A stretch of DNA of 20,235 nt, from positions 1-20,235 of the forward strand of contig SKLX01000019.1 of assembly GCA_007121375.1 (NCBI GenBank). The letters run 5' to 3'. A program made the position numbers and the translations under genes. The notes beneath the pieces were generated by a model, which had not been told where the DNA came from, did not search any database, and worked only from the letters and a program-made list of their open reading frames with translations. Of the stretch, positions 1 to 8,108 are shown piece by piece. The DNA is from Bacillota bacterium. GTDB lineage: Bacteria > Bacillota > Dethiobacteria > SKNC01. The first letter of the stretch is position 1, and every line of letters starts with the position of its first letter.

Positions 1-5
1 AATTA

Positions 6-42
6 AAAAAATCCGGGTAGGCTTTCTTCTCCCGGATTTTTT
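6..42 (-). terminator. Intrinsic terminator of the PBP1A gene
   Basis: Two 12-nt arms (6-17 and 31-42) pair perfectly around a 13-nt loop. The core is TCCGGG/CCCGGA with an A-run on one side and a T-run on the other. Read on the minus strand, the hairpin follows the PBP stop codon by about a dozen bases and ends in a U-rich tract. The A/T runs on both flanks mean it could also stop plus-strand transcripts. Confidence 0.85.
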
Positions 43-53
43 AATGTATTTCC

Positions 54-2144
54 TTACTGGAACCAGGGCACCCGGGGAAGCTCGAAGGGCCACCAGGGCC
101 TTTCCCTTTTCACGTGGGGACATGTTTCCTGGCAGCAGGTTTCCTGGGGTTCTGTGCCCTGGATAAATATTTCCTGGAAGGAGTCCCCCTGGCAGCGACT
201 ATTTTGTAAAAGCCCCGTTTCAGCGCAGAGGGTAAGGGTGACAATTCCTTCCCGGGGGAGGGAAAAGTCCCGGGGAGGATGACCTATTAAAGCGTCATTC
301 ATGAAATCAGCCCACAGGGGAAGGGCCAGGCTTCCTCCCGTGCTGTTTTCTAAACTCTTTTGATGATCATCCCCAATGTAGACGCTAGTTACCAGTTGAG
401 GGGTATATCCCACCATGTATGCGTCCCGGTAACCGCTGGAAGTTCCTGTTTTTCCCGCGGCAGGGAAATCTATAAGACCCGATGCTCTCCATCCCGTGCC
501 ACCGGGCTCCAGGACTTCCTGCAGGATATCCGTTAATATAAAGGCCGTTAACTCTCCCATAACCCTTTCCCGTAAGGGTGAGTTTTCCCACAGGGTTACC
601 TGGCGGGAATCGGTAACTTTGGTAATAAAAACAGGTTCCACCTTAAGACCTCCATTGGCTAAAGGGGCATAAGCGGCGGCCATCTCCAGGGGGGTGACCT
701 CGGAAGTGCCCAGGGCCAGAGAAGGTACAGGGTTAAGGGGAGTTTTTATGCCCATTTTCTGGGCATATTCCACCAGTTTATCGGGTCCCAGCTCCATATT
801 AGTCCTGACGGCAGAAACATTGCAGGATTGGACCAGGGCTTCCCGCAGGGTTAGCTCCCGGTGGTGAAAACCTCCCCCAAAGTCCCTGGGTTCGTAAGGG
901 TTTTCCGAGCCGGGGACATCAATGGATATGGGTTCACACTTAATAAAAGAAGCCGCCGTATAGCCCTCTTCCAGGGCGGCAGCATAAAGAAAAGGCTTGA
1001 AAGCTGAACCGGGAGAGCGCCTGCTAACGGCCCTGTTCAGGGTGGTTTCCTTATAGCTGCTTCCTCCTACCATAGCCTTAACCTGTCCCGTTTGAGGGTC
1101 CAGGGCCACCAGGGCCCCCTGGGGCTGTTCTACCTCCTGGCTGTCCAGGTACCTCTGGGGAAAAGCCTCCAGCCCTTTTTCCAGGGCCTTCTCCCCCGCC
1201 TCCTGGAGGGAAGGGTCCAGGGTAGTATAAATGTTAAGGCCTCCCCGGTAGATATCTTCCCGTTCATAGTTGAGCCTTCCCACCAGTTCCCTTTCTATAA
1301 TGTAATCAATGAAATGGCCGGCAGGAAGGCTTTTATCCCATTCTTCCCGAAATACCAGTTCCTCCTCCAGGGCGTTATCCCTTTCTTCCGGAGAAATAAA
1401 ATCTATTTCCACCATACGGTTAAGCACGTGGGCCTGTCGCCTCCTGGCCGCCTCCTGGTTACCTTCAATAAGGGGAGAGTAGTAGCCGGGGCCCCGGGGG
1501 AGGCCCGCCAGGAGAGACGACTGGGCCAGGGAGAGCTGGCTTACCGGCTGGTCGAAGTAGGTTTGGGCCGCTGCTTCCACCCCATAAGCCCCGTGGCCAA
1601 AATAAATGGTGTTGAGATACTTGTTCAAAATCTCATCCTTGGTGAAATTATGTTCCAGCTGGAAGGTGAGGACTAATTCTTCCACCTTTCGATGGAAGGT
1701 GCGCTCATGGGTTAAAAAGAGGTTTTTAGCCAGCTGCTGGGTTATGGTGCTGCCTCCCTCAACGATGCGCCTGCGCCGTATATTCCTCAGGGCAGCCCTA
1801 CTAACGGAGGCCAAATTAATGCCGTAATGATGGTAGAAATGGGCGTCCTCCACAGCAATAACAGCCTGACGGAGCTCCAGGGGGATTTCCTCCAGGGATA
1901 CTTCAATACGGTTTTCCCGGTAGAGGGTTGTCAAAAGTTCATTATTAGTATCGTAAAACCTGGTGGTCAGGGCGGGGTCCGTGTCGGGGAGGCTGTCCCT
2001 GCTTATAACTGCATAGAAAAACAAGCCTGCCGTTAGGGAAGTAGCCAGGAAGAAGACGATGACTATAAATAAAGTTATTTTAAATAAAGAAAGTTTTTTC
2101 TTGACCATACCTTTATTATAACCCTTTTTTCCTTTTATGACCAT
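54..2144 (-). CDS. Class A penicillin-binding protein (PBP1A family)
   Basis: This is a bifunctional peptidoglycan synthase of about 696 residues, anchored in the membrane with its catalytic domains outside. A basic N-terminus and one membrane segment (about residues 21-46) are followed by the GT51 transglycosylase: E99-D100 in the EDAHFYHH motif, GGSTITQQLAKNLFL at 130-144, and KYLNTIYFGHGAYG at 175-188. The transpeptidase has all three penicilloyl-transferase motifs: SAFK with nucleophile S380, SCN at 440-442, and KTGT at 565-568. The tail is cysteine-rich (five Cys), as in several Firmicute PBP1A proteins. The start at 2144 is chosen because AGGAGGTGG lies just upstream on the minus strand. 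A start at 2192 would place this site inside the gene, and one at 2108 has only a weak site. The gene stands alone, divergent from the polyamine operon. The family is certain; the exact paralogue (pbpA/ponA/pbpF type) is not. Confidence 0.95.
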   Translation of the reverse strand: MVIKGKKGYNKGMVKKKLSLFKITLFIVIVFFLATSLTAGLFFYAVISRDSLPDTDPALTTRFYDTNNELLTTLYRENRIEVSLEEIPLELRQAVIAVEDAHFYHHYGINLASVSRAALRNIRRRRIVEGGSTITQQLAKNLFLTHERTFHRKVEELVLTFQLEHNFTKDEILNKYLNTIYFGHGAYGVEAAAQTYFDQPVSQLSLAQSSLLAGLPRGPGYYSPLIEGNQEAARRRQAHVLNRMVEIDFISPEERDNALEEELVFREEWDKSLPAGHFIDYIIERELVGRLNYEREDIYRGGLNIYTTLDPSLQEAGEKALEKGLEAFPQRYLDSQEVEQPQGALVALDPQTGQVKAMVGGSSYKETTLNRAVSRRSPGSAFKPFLYAAALEEGYTAASFIKCEPISIDVPGSENPYEPRDFGGGFHHRELTLREALVQSCNVSAVRTNMELGPDKLVEYAQKMGIKTPLNPVPSLALGTSEVTPLEMAAAYAPLANGGLKVEPVFITKVTDSRQVTLWENSPLRERVMGELTAFILTDILQEVLEPGGTGWRASGLIDFPAAGKTGTSSGYRDAYMVGYTPQLVTSVYIGDDHQKSLENSTGGSLALPLWADFMNDALIGHPPRDFSLPREGIVTLTLCAETGLLQNSRCQGDSFQEIFIQGTEPQETCCQETCPHVKRERPWWPFELPRVPWFQ

Positions 2145-2231
2145 TATAGAATCCACCTCCTGGGGGGACAAAAACGTTATGTAAAAAAGCATTTATTTTT
2201 TTAGTCCTTTTTTTAACCCTTTATTTATTTT

Positions 2232-2252
2232 TTATACCCTTTTTGGTATAAT
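2232..2252. promoter_or_regulatory. Divergent promoter region with a shared dyad
   Basis: On the plus strand TGGTATAAT (2244-2252) is an extended -10 element suited to driving the gene at 2320; no good -35 is visible. A 7-bp inverted repeat, TTATACC/GGTATAA with a 6-nt spacer (2232-2251), overlaps this -10. The same dyad contains TATAAA on the minus strand (2236-2231), a possible -10 for the divergent penicillin-binding protein gene. A short hairpin, AACCTT-AAA-AAGGTT (2268-2282), lies in the predicted leader of the plus-strand transcript. The plus-strand -10 is fairly convincing; the minus-strand one is tentative. Confidence 0.5.
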
Positions 2253-2319
2253 TGCATAAGTGCTGTTAACCTTAAAAAGGTTTGTTCTCAGGCTACAACC
2301 AGGGAATGAGGTGGTTTAA

Positions 2320-2778
2320 ATGATACCCGTACCAAAAAAATTTAAAATTGTGGTTGGAGCCGCTGAAGGAAGTTATAAATTAACGGCTTTTGACCATGCC
2401 CTTATGAAGGCAGGCATCTCCAACGTGAATCTTATAAGAATCAGCAGCATACTCCCTCCCCAGGCGGAGCAGGACCAGAGTCTTCAGCTGGCCCCTGGAT
2501 CTTTGACCCCTACAGCCTACGGCACCACGGCCAGCGACAGGCCCGGCACCACTATATCTGCCGCTGTAGGGATAGGCTTTTCTCCCGATACCTTTGGCGT
2601 TATTATGGAATTTTCCGGGGAGTGCTCCCGCCAGGAAGCTGAAGAACAGGTGTCAGGAATGATTAAAGAGGCCTTTGAGCTCAGGAGCTTGCCCCTTAAA
2701 GATGTCCAGATTCAATCGGTGGAACATGTGGTGGAAAAGGCAGGGGCGGTTATAGCGGCGGTAGTTTTAGCTTATTAA
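2320..2778 (+). CDS. pdaD: Pyruvoyl-dependent arginine decarboxylase
   Basis: The protein decarboxylates arginine to agmatine with a covalent pyruvoyl group instead of PLP. At 152 residues it fits the archaeal-type PvlArgDC family. The self-cleavage site is visible as LIRISSILPP: in this family the proenzyme splits between the two serines (here S42 and S43), and the second becomes the pyruvoyl group of the large subunit. The glycine/threonine-rich stretch from about residue 60 to 85 and the hydrophobic C-terminus (AGAVIAAVVLAY) are typical. GAGGTGG precedes the ATG. The following genes, an aminopropyltransferase and an agmatinase, use agmatine or its product, which supports the call. This decarboxylase type was first characterised in methanogens and also occurs in Chlamydia and some Clostridia. 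Confidence 0.93.
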   Translation: MIPVPKKFKIVVGAAEGSYKLTAFDHALMKAGISNVNLIRISSILPPQAEQDQSLQLAPGSLTPTAYGTTASDRPGTTISAAVGIGFSPDTFGVIMEFSGECSRQEAEEQVSGMIKEAFELRSLPLKDVQIQSVEHVVEKAGAVIAAVVLAY

Positions 2779-2860
2779 TTTTTACTTATTAAATCAGGAG
2801 CCCTTTGGAACCTTTAACCCCGTAAGGGGAATTTTATTTTACATGAAAGGGATGGGATAG

Positions 2861-3691
2861 ATGGAACTGTGGTATACGGAAAGGCAGACCCCCCATGTAG
2901 GGATAACCTGCCAGGTTAAAGAGACCATTTGTACCAGGAAAACCCCTTACCAGGAGCTGGCAATTATTGATACTTTCCAATTCGGTAAAATGCTGGTCCT
3001 GGATGGAATGGTGCAGGCCACAGAGGTTGATGAATTTGTTTATCATGAAATGATAACCCATGTTCCCCTGAACACCCATCCACACCCCCAAGACGTTTTA
3101 GTAATAGGAGGCGGCGATGGAGGAACAATCAGGGAGATATTAAAACACCGGGAAGTTTCCCGGGCCGTCCTGGTTGAAATAGATAAAGAGGTAGTGGAGG
3201 CCTGCAAGGAATATTTTCCCCACCTGAGCCGAGGCCTGGAGGAGGAAAGGGTGGAAGTCCTCTTTGAAGATGGTTTAAAGCATATAAAATCCCGGGAGAA
3301 CGCCTACGATGTGATTCTGGTGGATTCCACCGAACCGGTAGGGCCGGCAGTAGGTCTTTTTACCCGGGAGTTTTACCAGGATATATACCAGGCCTTGAAG
3401 CCCCAGGGTATCCTGGTAGCCCAGACGGAATCCCCCTTTTTCAACGGGGACCTCATCCGCTCCGTTTATAAAAGGATCAGCAGTACCTTTCCCCTGACCA
3501 GGCTTTACCTGGGCAGTATCCCCACTTACCCCAGCGGTTTGTGGAGCTTTACTCTGGGTTCCAAGGAACATGACCCTTTAAAAGCGGGAAAAATTAAAAA
3601 AACCCTTGATACCAGGTATTACAACCAGGAGATACACCACAGCGCCTTTATGCTGCCGGGTTTTGTCAGGGACTTGATGGAGGAGGATTAA
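2861..3691 (+). CDS. speE: Spermidine synthase / aminopropyltransferase
   Basis: The enzyme transfers an aminopropyl group from decarboxylated SAM to a polyamine acceptor, giving spermidine from putrescine. The 276 residues match the family length. The SAM-type fold shows VLVIGGGDGG (79-88) for nucleotide binding, an acidic residue E107 at the end of the next strand, and the catalytic loop VDSTEPVGPA (154-163) with D155. YHEMITHVP (61-69) is the usual substrate-pocket segment. The ribosome binding site (AAGGGATGGG) is only moderate. The stop codon is directly followed by the agmatinase start, so the two are co-translated. With agmatinase downstream, the acceptor could be agmatine (as in Thermus, via aminopropylagmatine) rather than putrescine; sequence alone does not decide. 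Confidence 0.95.
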   Translation: MELWYTERQTPHVGITCQVKETICTRKTPYQELAIIDTFQFGKMLVLDGMVQATEVDEFVYHEMITHVPLNTHPHPQDVLVIGGGDGGTIREILKHREVSRAVLVEIDKEVVEACKEYFPHLSRGLEEERVEVLFEDGLKHIKSRENAYDVILVDSTEPVGPAVGLFTREFYQDIYQALKPQGILVAQTESPFFNGDLIRSVYKRISSTFPLTRLYLGSIPTYPSGLWSFTLGSKEHDPLKAGKIKKTLDTRYYNQEIHHSAFMLPGFVRDLMEED

Positions 3692-4579
3692 TTGAAATTT
3701 ACAGACTACCTGGATCCCCAGGAGGGATTTATGGAATCCTGCCGGGACTATGAAGGTTCGGGGACGGTCCTTTTCGGCGCCCCCATGGATTATACTGCCT
3801 CCTTTCGACCCGGGTCCCGGATGGCCCCCCGGGCCATAAGGCAGATATCCCGGGTCCTGGAAGAGCACAGCCTGGTCCTGGAAAGGGACCTGAAGGAGTT
3901 AAAATTTTTTGATGGGGGGGACCTGGACCTTCCTCCGGGGAATGTGAATAAGAGCCTGGAGCTCATAGAAAAAGCCTGGGAATTACTTCTCCAGGAGGGG
4001 AAGCTTCCTATGATGATAGGGGGAGATCACCTGGTAACCCTCCCTGGGGTCAGGGCAGCCTTCCGGCACCATCCCCAAATGGTGCTCCTGCAGCTGGATG
4101 CCCATGCCGACCTGCGCCAGCATTACCTGGGAGAAGAAAGGACCCACGCCTCGGTGATCTACAGGATTATAAGAGAAACGGGGATTAAAGATGTTTACCA
4201 GTTGGGAATAAGATCGGCCACGGGGGAAGAGTTGAACTTCGCCCGGGAAAACACCCATTTTTATCCTTATGATTTCCTGGCCCCCCTAAAGGATGTCCGG
4301 GAAAGGATATTCCGGCGCCCTGTTTACATAACCCTTGATATAGACCTGGTAGATCCTGCCTATGCCCCGGGGACAGGAACGCCTGAACCAGGAGGTTGTA
4401 CCTCCCGGGAGATACTGGAGGCCATATATCTCTTAAAGGATCTGCAGGTGGTTGGGTTTGACCTGGTGGAGGTTTTGCCTGCCTTTGACCAGGCTCAGGC
4501 AACCTCCCTTCTGGCAGCAAAGATTATCAGGGAAGCTCTTTTAGCCTTTAGCAAAAGGAAAGGAAGTAACGGGAGATGA
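3692..4579 (+). CDS. speB: Agmatinase (arginase/ureohydrolase family)
   Basis: This manganese enzyme hydrolyses agmatine to putrescine and urea. All six metal ligands are present: H113 (GGDH), D136, H138 and D140 (DAHAD), D216 and D218 (DID, followed by LVDPAYAPGTGTPEPGG). The 295-residue length is normal. The start is TTG at 3692, five bases after AGGAGG (3681-3686), and abuts the preceding stop codon. Its place after arginine decarboxylase and an aminopropyltransferase argues for agmatinase over arginase or formiminoglutamase. It could instead act on N1-aminopropylagmatine, as the Thermus homologue does. Confidence 0.93.
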   Translation: MKFTDYLDPQEGFMESCRDYEGSGTVLFGAPMDYTASFRPGSRMAPRAIRQISRVLEEHSLVLERDLKELKFFDGGDLDLPPGNVNKSLELIEKAWELLLQEGKLPMMIGGDHLVTLPGVRAAFRHHPQMVLLQLDAHADLRQHYLGEERTHASVIYRIIRETGIKDVYQLGIRSATGEELNFARENTHFYPYDFLAPLKDVRERIFRRPVYITLDIDLVDPAYAPGTGTPEPGGCTSREILEAIYLLKDLQVVGFDLVEVLPAFDQAQATSLLAAKIIREALLAFSKRKGSNGR

Positions 4580-4586
4580 TGATATT

Positions 4587-6215
4587 ATGACCAAATATAT
4601 TTTTGTAACCGGAGGAGTAGTTTCTTCTATCGGCAAAGGCATTACTGCTGCCTCCCTGGGTAGCCTTTTAAAAAGCAGGGGCCTCAAGGTAACCATCCAA
4701 AAATTTGACCCCTATATCAACTTTGACCCGGGGACCATGAGTCCTTACCAGCACGGGGAAGTTTTTGTAACGGAAGACGGTGCCGAAACGGACCTGGACC
4801 TGGGTCATTACGAGAGGTTTATTGACATTAACCTGACCAAAAACAGTAATGTAACCACAGGAAAGGTTTACTGGTCCGTTATTACCAAGGAACGGAAAGG
4901 GGAGTACCTGGGAGGTACCGTCCAGGTTATCCCCCACATTACCGACGAGATTAAATCCCGTATCAAACTGGCCGCCCAGGAGGAAGATGTGGACATAGTC
5001 ATAACGGAAATTGGAGGAACGGTGGGAGACATAGAAGGCCTGCCTTTCCTGGAAGCCATCCGGCAGATGAAGGCGGATATCGGACGGGATTCTGTTATGT
5101 ACATCCATGTAACCCTCATACCCTTCCTGGGGAAGGCGGGAGAGCTTAAAACCAAGCCAACCCAGCACAGTGTTAAGGAATTAAGAAGTATAGGTATACA
5201 GCCTGATATAATTATATGCCGGACGGAACAGTCCCTGAGCAAAGACACCAAGGATAAAATTGCCCTCTTCTGCGATATAGATTACAATGCCGTCATAGAA
5301 AACCTGGACGTGGAAAGCCTTTACCAGGCCCCCCTCATGTTAAAAGGGGAGGGATTGGACGACATTGTGGTGAATAAGCTGAAGTTGGACTGCGGGGAAG
5401 GGGATGTGACGGAATGGGCTCAACTGGAAAACCGGATAAAAGAGGTAAAGGAACCTGTTACCATAGGATTGGTGGGAAAGTATGTAACCTTGCATGATGC
5501 TTATCTTAGCGTGGTGGAGGCCCTTACCCATGCAGGGATTTACAATATGGTTGATGTAAAGATTAAATGGATCCAGGCGGAAGAACTGGAAAAGGGAGAT
5601 CCTTACTCCTTCCTCCAGGGGGTAGACGGGATCCTGGTCCCCGGGGGCTTTGGCACCCGGGGCATAGAAGGGAAAATTCAGGCGGCTGGTTATGCCCGCA
5701 GGCAAAAAATACCCTTCCTGGGGATTTGCCTGGGCCTTCACTGTGCCGTGGTGGAATTTGCCCGCCAGATACTGGGATGGTCCCAGGCCCACAGCTCTGA
5801 ATACGATCCCCAAACTCCCTATCCTGTAATCGATCTGCTCCCCGAGCAGAAGGAGATAAAGGAACTGGGAGGCACCATGAGGCTGGGAAGATATCCCTGT
5901 CTCCTCCAGGAAGGCACCTTTGCCTACCAGGCCTACCGGGACAAGGAAATTTTTGAGCGTCACCGGCATCGTTACGAACTGAACAACCGTTTCCGGGAGG
6001 ACCTGAAAAAGGCGGGCCTGGTTTTCAGCGGGGTTTCCCCCGATGGAAAGCTGGTAGAAATGATTGAAGTTAAGGATCACCCCTGGTTTGTAGCCACCCA
6101 ATTTCATCCGGAATTTAAGTCCCGCCCCCATAACCCTCATCCCCTTTTCCGGGATTTTATCAAAAAATCCCTGGAATACGGCCGGGAAAGGGAAAGGAAA
6201 GAAGTTACCTCCTAG
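4587..6215 (+). CDS. pyrG: CTP synthase (glutamine hydrolysing)
   Basis: The enzyme converts UTP to CTP using ATP and ammonia from glutamine, the last step of pyrimidine nucleotide synthesis. It is 542 residues, with the synthetase domain first: the P-loop-like GGVVSSIGKGITAASLG at 9-25, DPYINFDPGTMSP at 41-53 and EIGGTVGDIE at 141-150. A class I glutamine amidotransferase domain follows from about residue 290: PGGFG at 352-356, nucleophile C381 in GICLGLHC, and H507/E509 in FHPEF. The start lies 7 nt after the speB stop, with GGGAGATGAT upstream. There is no room for a separate leader or attenuator, so it is probably expressed with the polyamine genes. A hairpin terminator follows. Confidence 0.98.
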   Translation: MTKYIFVTGGVVSSIGKGITAASLGSLLKSRGLKVTIQKFDPYINFDPGTMSPYQHGEVFVTEDGAETDLDLGHYERFIDINLTKNSNVTTGKVYWSVITKERKGEYLGGTVQVIPHITDEIKSRIKLAAQEEDVDIVITEIGGTVGDIEGLPFLEAIRQMKADIGRDSVMYIHVTLIPFLGKAGELKTKPTQHSVKELRSIGIQPDIIICRTEQSLSKDTKDKIALFCDIDYNAVIENLDVESLYQAPLMLKGEGLDDIVVNKLKLDCGEGDVTEWAQLENRIKEVKEPVTIGLVGKYVTLHDAYLSVVEALTHAGIYNMVDVKIKWIQAEELEKGDPYSFLQGVDGILVPGGFGTRGIEGKIQAAGYARRQKIPFLGICLGLHCAVVEFARQILGWSQAHSSEYDPQTPYPVIDLLPEQKEIKELGGTMRLGRYPCLLQEGTFAYQAYRDKEIFERHRHRYELNNRFREDLKKAGLVFSGVSPDGKLVEMIEVKDHPWFVATQFHPEFKSRPHNPHPLFRDFIKKSLEYGRERERKEVTS

Positions 6216-6233
6216 ATTCTTTTAATACTATTG

Positions 6234-6263
6234 ATAACTGGATGACTCCATCCAGTTATTTTA
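6234..6263 (+). terminator. Intrinsic terminator after pyrG
   Basis: A perfect 11-bp stem, ATAACTGGATG paired with CATCCAGTTAT, closes a 4-nt loop (6245-6248) and is followed by TTTATT. It lies 18 bases past the pyrG stop codon and marks the end of the polyamine-pyrG operon. The rest of the gap to 6355 shows only the ribosome binding site of the next gene; I find no convincing promoter there. Confidence 0.85.
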
Positions 6264-6355
6264 TTAAGAAGATAATAGCCCGGCAGGAGAAGGAATCAAG
6301 GAAAAGATAAAGAAGTGTTAGCTGATGATACTGGAAAAAGTGAGGAGGTAAAGAG

Positions 6356-7285
6356 GTGAAGGGTAAAAAAATATTTATCGCCCTGGTGGCGGTTGTAACA
6401 GTACTGGCTATAGGGATTATTCTGAGGGATGTCTTTTTCTTGCCCCACCATCGGGATATCCACCGGGAGGATGCCCGTCGGGGTGCTGTAGGCCTTATTT
6501 ATGTGGAAGGAACTATCCTGGGGGGAAGGGCCCAGGGGGGCTTTTTAGGAGCCCCGGGAATGGACCCTGTTTTAAAGCAGCTTAGAGAGGCCCGCCTGGA
6601 CCCCCGAACTCGGGCCGTGGTGGTAAGGGTTAACAGCCCCGGGGGTAGTGTTGCCGCCTCCCAGGAAATCCACCGGGAAATATCTAAAATCAGGGAAGAA
6701 GGGAAGCCTGTGGTGATTTCCATGGCTGATGTGGCCGCTTCAGGGGGCTACTACATTTCCGTGGCCGCAGATAAAATAATGGCCAACCCCGGCACTACCA
6801 CGGGGAGCATAGGGGTAATTATGCAGTTTGCCAACCTGGAGGAGCTCTACGAGAATTTAGGGATAGACTTTGAAACCATAAAAATGGGTGAATATAAAGA
6901 CCTGGGAGACGCCTCCCGGCCTATTACCCAGGAGGAGCGGGAAGTGATGAAGGCTATGGCCGATGATGTTTTTGATCAGTTTGTGGAAGCCGTAGCCCAG
7001 GGTAGGGACATGAGCAGGGAAGATGCCCTGGAACTGGCCGACGGCAGGGTTTTCACCGGACGCCAGGCCCTGGAGAAGGGGCTGGTTGATGACATGGGAG
7101 ACCTGTATGACGCGGTAGATACCGCTGCCCGCCTGGCGGACCTGGAGGATCCTGTGATTAAAGATTACAGCCGGATATCCCCCTGGAGCATCCTTTGGGG
7201 GGGTGGAATCCAGGAGGGCTCCGTGCCTTATCGTCTTCTGGAGGGATTGAATTTTAATAACAATATAAGGGGTGTGGAGAACTAA
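6356..7285 (+). CDS. sppA: Signal peptide peptidase SppA (S49 family)
   Basis: This membrane-anchored serine protease degrades signal peptides left in the membrane and other membrane peptides. It is 309 residues, the short single-domain Firmicute form. An N-terminal anchor spans about residues 5-25. RVNSPGGSVAAS (91-102) is the family's strand-turn motif. S129 in VAASGGYY is the nucleophile, and K181 in GEYKD is the general base: the 52-residue spacing equals that of B. subtilis SppA (S147/K199). The GTG start at 6356 is 7 nt after GAGGAGG. The stop codon overlaps the next start (TAATG), so the two are translationally coupled. Confidence 0.95.
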   Translation: MKGKKIFIALVAVVTVLAIGIILRDVFFLPHHRDIHREDARRGAVGLIYVEGTILGGRAQGGFLGAPGMDPVLKQLREARLDPRTRAVVVRVNSPGGSVAASQEIHREISKIREEGKPVVISMADVAASGGYYISVAADKIMANPGTTTGSIGVIMQFANLEELYENLGIDFETIKMGEYKDLGDASRPITQEEREVMKAMADDVFDQFVEAVAQGRDMSREDALELADGRVFTGRQALEKGLVDDMGDLYDAVDTAARLADLEDPVIKDYSRISPWSILWGGGIQEGSVPYRLLEGLNFNNNIRGVEN

Positions 7286-7932
7286 TGACAGCCAACTTCC
7301 TGGATGACTTTTATGATATACTTTTTCGGCCCAAGCAGGGGATGAGAAATATTAGCCAGGTAAAGACCCTCTGGCACGGCCTCCTGGTCTACCTTATAGT
7401 AAATGTGATAGGGAGCCTGTCCACTGCCTCCTACCAGGCGCAGCTCCTGGATGTTCAGGAACTGTCCCAGCTTCCTCTCCCCATGGAAATAACCGAGGGA
7501 TTCCTGGGAATGCTTCCCTTTATGGAACTGGTGGCCAAAATAACCCTGGGCCCCCTTTATTTTCTGGCGGCCACGGCAGTTCTGCATCTGGCGGCCAGTC
7601 TTCTGGGGGGAGAAAAGGGTAATACAGGAAATATCCAGGGCCTGGGAGCAGTCCTGGGCTACAGTTATTTGCCTTATATTTTTTTGGCCCCCATCAGCCT
7701 GGTAGCCCGTTATGTGGCCTTTGACCTCATCCAGCTTGCTTCGATAATATTCTTTTTTTGGGCCCTAATATTAAAAGTAACGGGTATCCGGGAAGTATAC
7801 CAGTTTTCCAGTTCCCGGGCCCTCCTCAGTTATATTCTGCCGGCAGGGGTGATCCTGGTTGCCCTAATCCTTTTCACCCTTTTATCCTTCCTCTTTTTTG
7901 CACCCCTTATGGGCCAGATGGTTCCCCAGTAG
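7285..7932 (+). CDS. Yip1-family membrane protein
   Basis: A 215-residue integral membrane protein of unknown function. The N-terminus (DDFYDILFRPKQGMRNI) followed by about five hydrophobic segments (roughly 29-49, 77-107, 120-140, 145-165 and 182-207) has the layout of bacterial Yip1-domain proteins, which usually carry a short ILF-P-pattern head and then a four-to-five-helix bundle. No catalytic motif is visible. Its ATG overlaps the sppA stop by one base, so it is made with SppA and may act in the same membrane process; that is inference. The family assignment rests on pattern, not on a search. Confidence 0.7.
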   Translation: MTANFLDDFYDILFRPKQGMRNISQVKTLWHGLLVYLIVNVIGSLSTASYQAQLLDVQELSQLPLPMEITEGFLGMLPFMELVAKITLGPLYFLAATAVLHLAASLLGGEKGNTGNIQGLGAVLGYSYLPYIFLAPISLVARYVAFDLIQLASIIFFFWALILKVTGIREVYQFSSSRALLSYILPAGVILVALILFTLLSFLFFAPLMGQMVPQ

Positions 7933-8040
7933 CTTTCGGGCAAGGAGATGCTCCATTGTAAATTATTTCGACAAACCCTTTTTAAGGGAGTAAGAGGGAG
8001 TTTATTTAAAAAAGGAGCTATTTATAATAAATGCCAATTG

Positions 8041-8069
8041 TTGACATGAAGGAGAATTAAAATTATAAT
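8041..8069 (+). promoter_or_regulatory. Consensus sigma-A promoter for the helix-turn-helix gene
   Basis: TTGACA (8041-8046) and TATAAT (8064-8069) are both perfect matches to the vegetative consensus, separated by 17 bases. Transcription should begin near 8076, giving a leader of about 33 nt. The rest of the gap (7933-8040) holds only a small hairpin, CCCTT-TTT-AAGGG, without a T-run, so no terminator is seen for the sppA pair. Confidence 0.88.
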
Positions 8070-8074
8070 AACCT

Positions 8075-8091
8075 TGTTGTTATGTACAACA
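8075..8091. promoter_or_regulatory. Candidate operator (inverted repeat at transcription start)
   Basis: TGTTGT and ACAACA form 6-bp arms with a 5-nt spacer, directly after the -10 box and across the predicted start site. An overlapping dyad, TATGT-ACA-ACATA (8081-8093), shares part of it. A repressor bound here would block the strong promoter. The DNA-binding protein encoded just downstream is the obvious candidate, but this is inference. Confidence 0.45.
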
Positions 8092-8108
8092 TACAGGGGT
8101 GATGGTGT

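Noticed and set aside
1092..1676. Open frame of 194 codons on the strand opposite the penicillin-binding protein gene
   Set aside because: It is antisense to the conserved transglycosylase/transpeptidase coding sequence, has no family features and no ribosome binding site; a shadow frame.
2145..2192. Start of the penicillin-binding protein at 2192
   Set aside because: The AGGAGGTGG site would be inside the gene; the ATG at 2144 fits it.
7976..7988. CCCTT-TTT-AAGGG hairpin after the Yip1-like gene
   Set aside because: Only 5 bp and not followed by a T-run, so it is not called a terminator.
8031..8060. Nine-codon open frame beginning ATGCCAATT after AAAGGAG
   Set aside because: It overlaps the -35 of a perfect sigma-A promoter, its spacing to the ribosome site is long, and it ends before the predicted transcription start.
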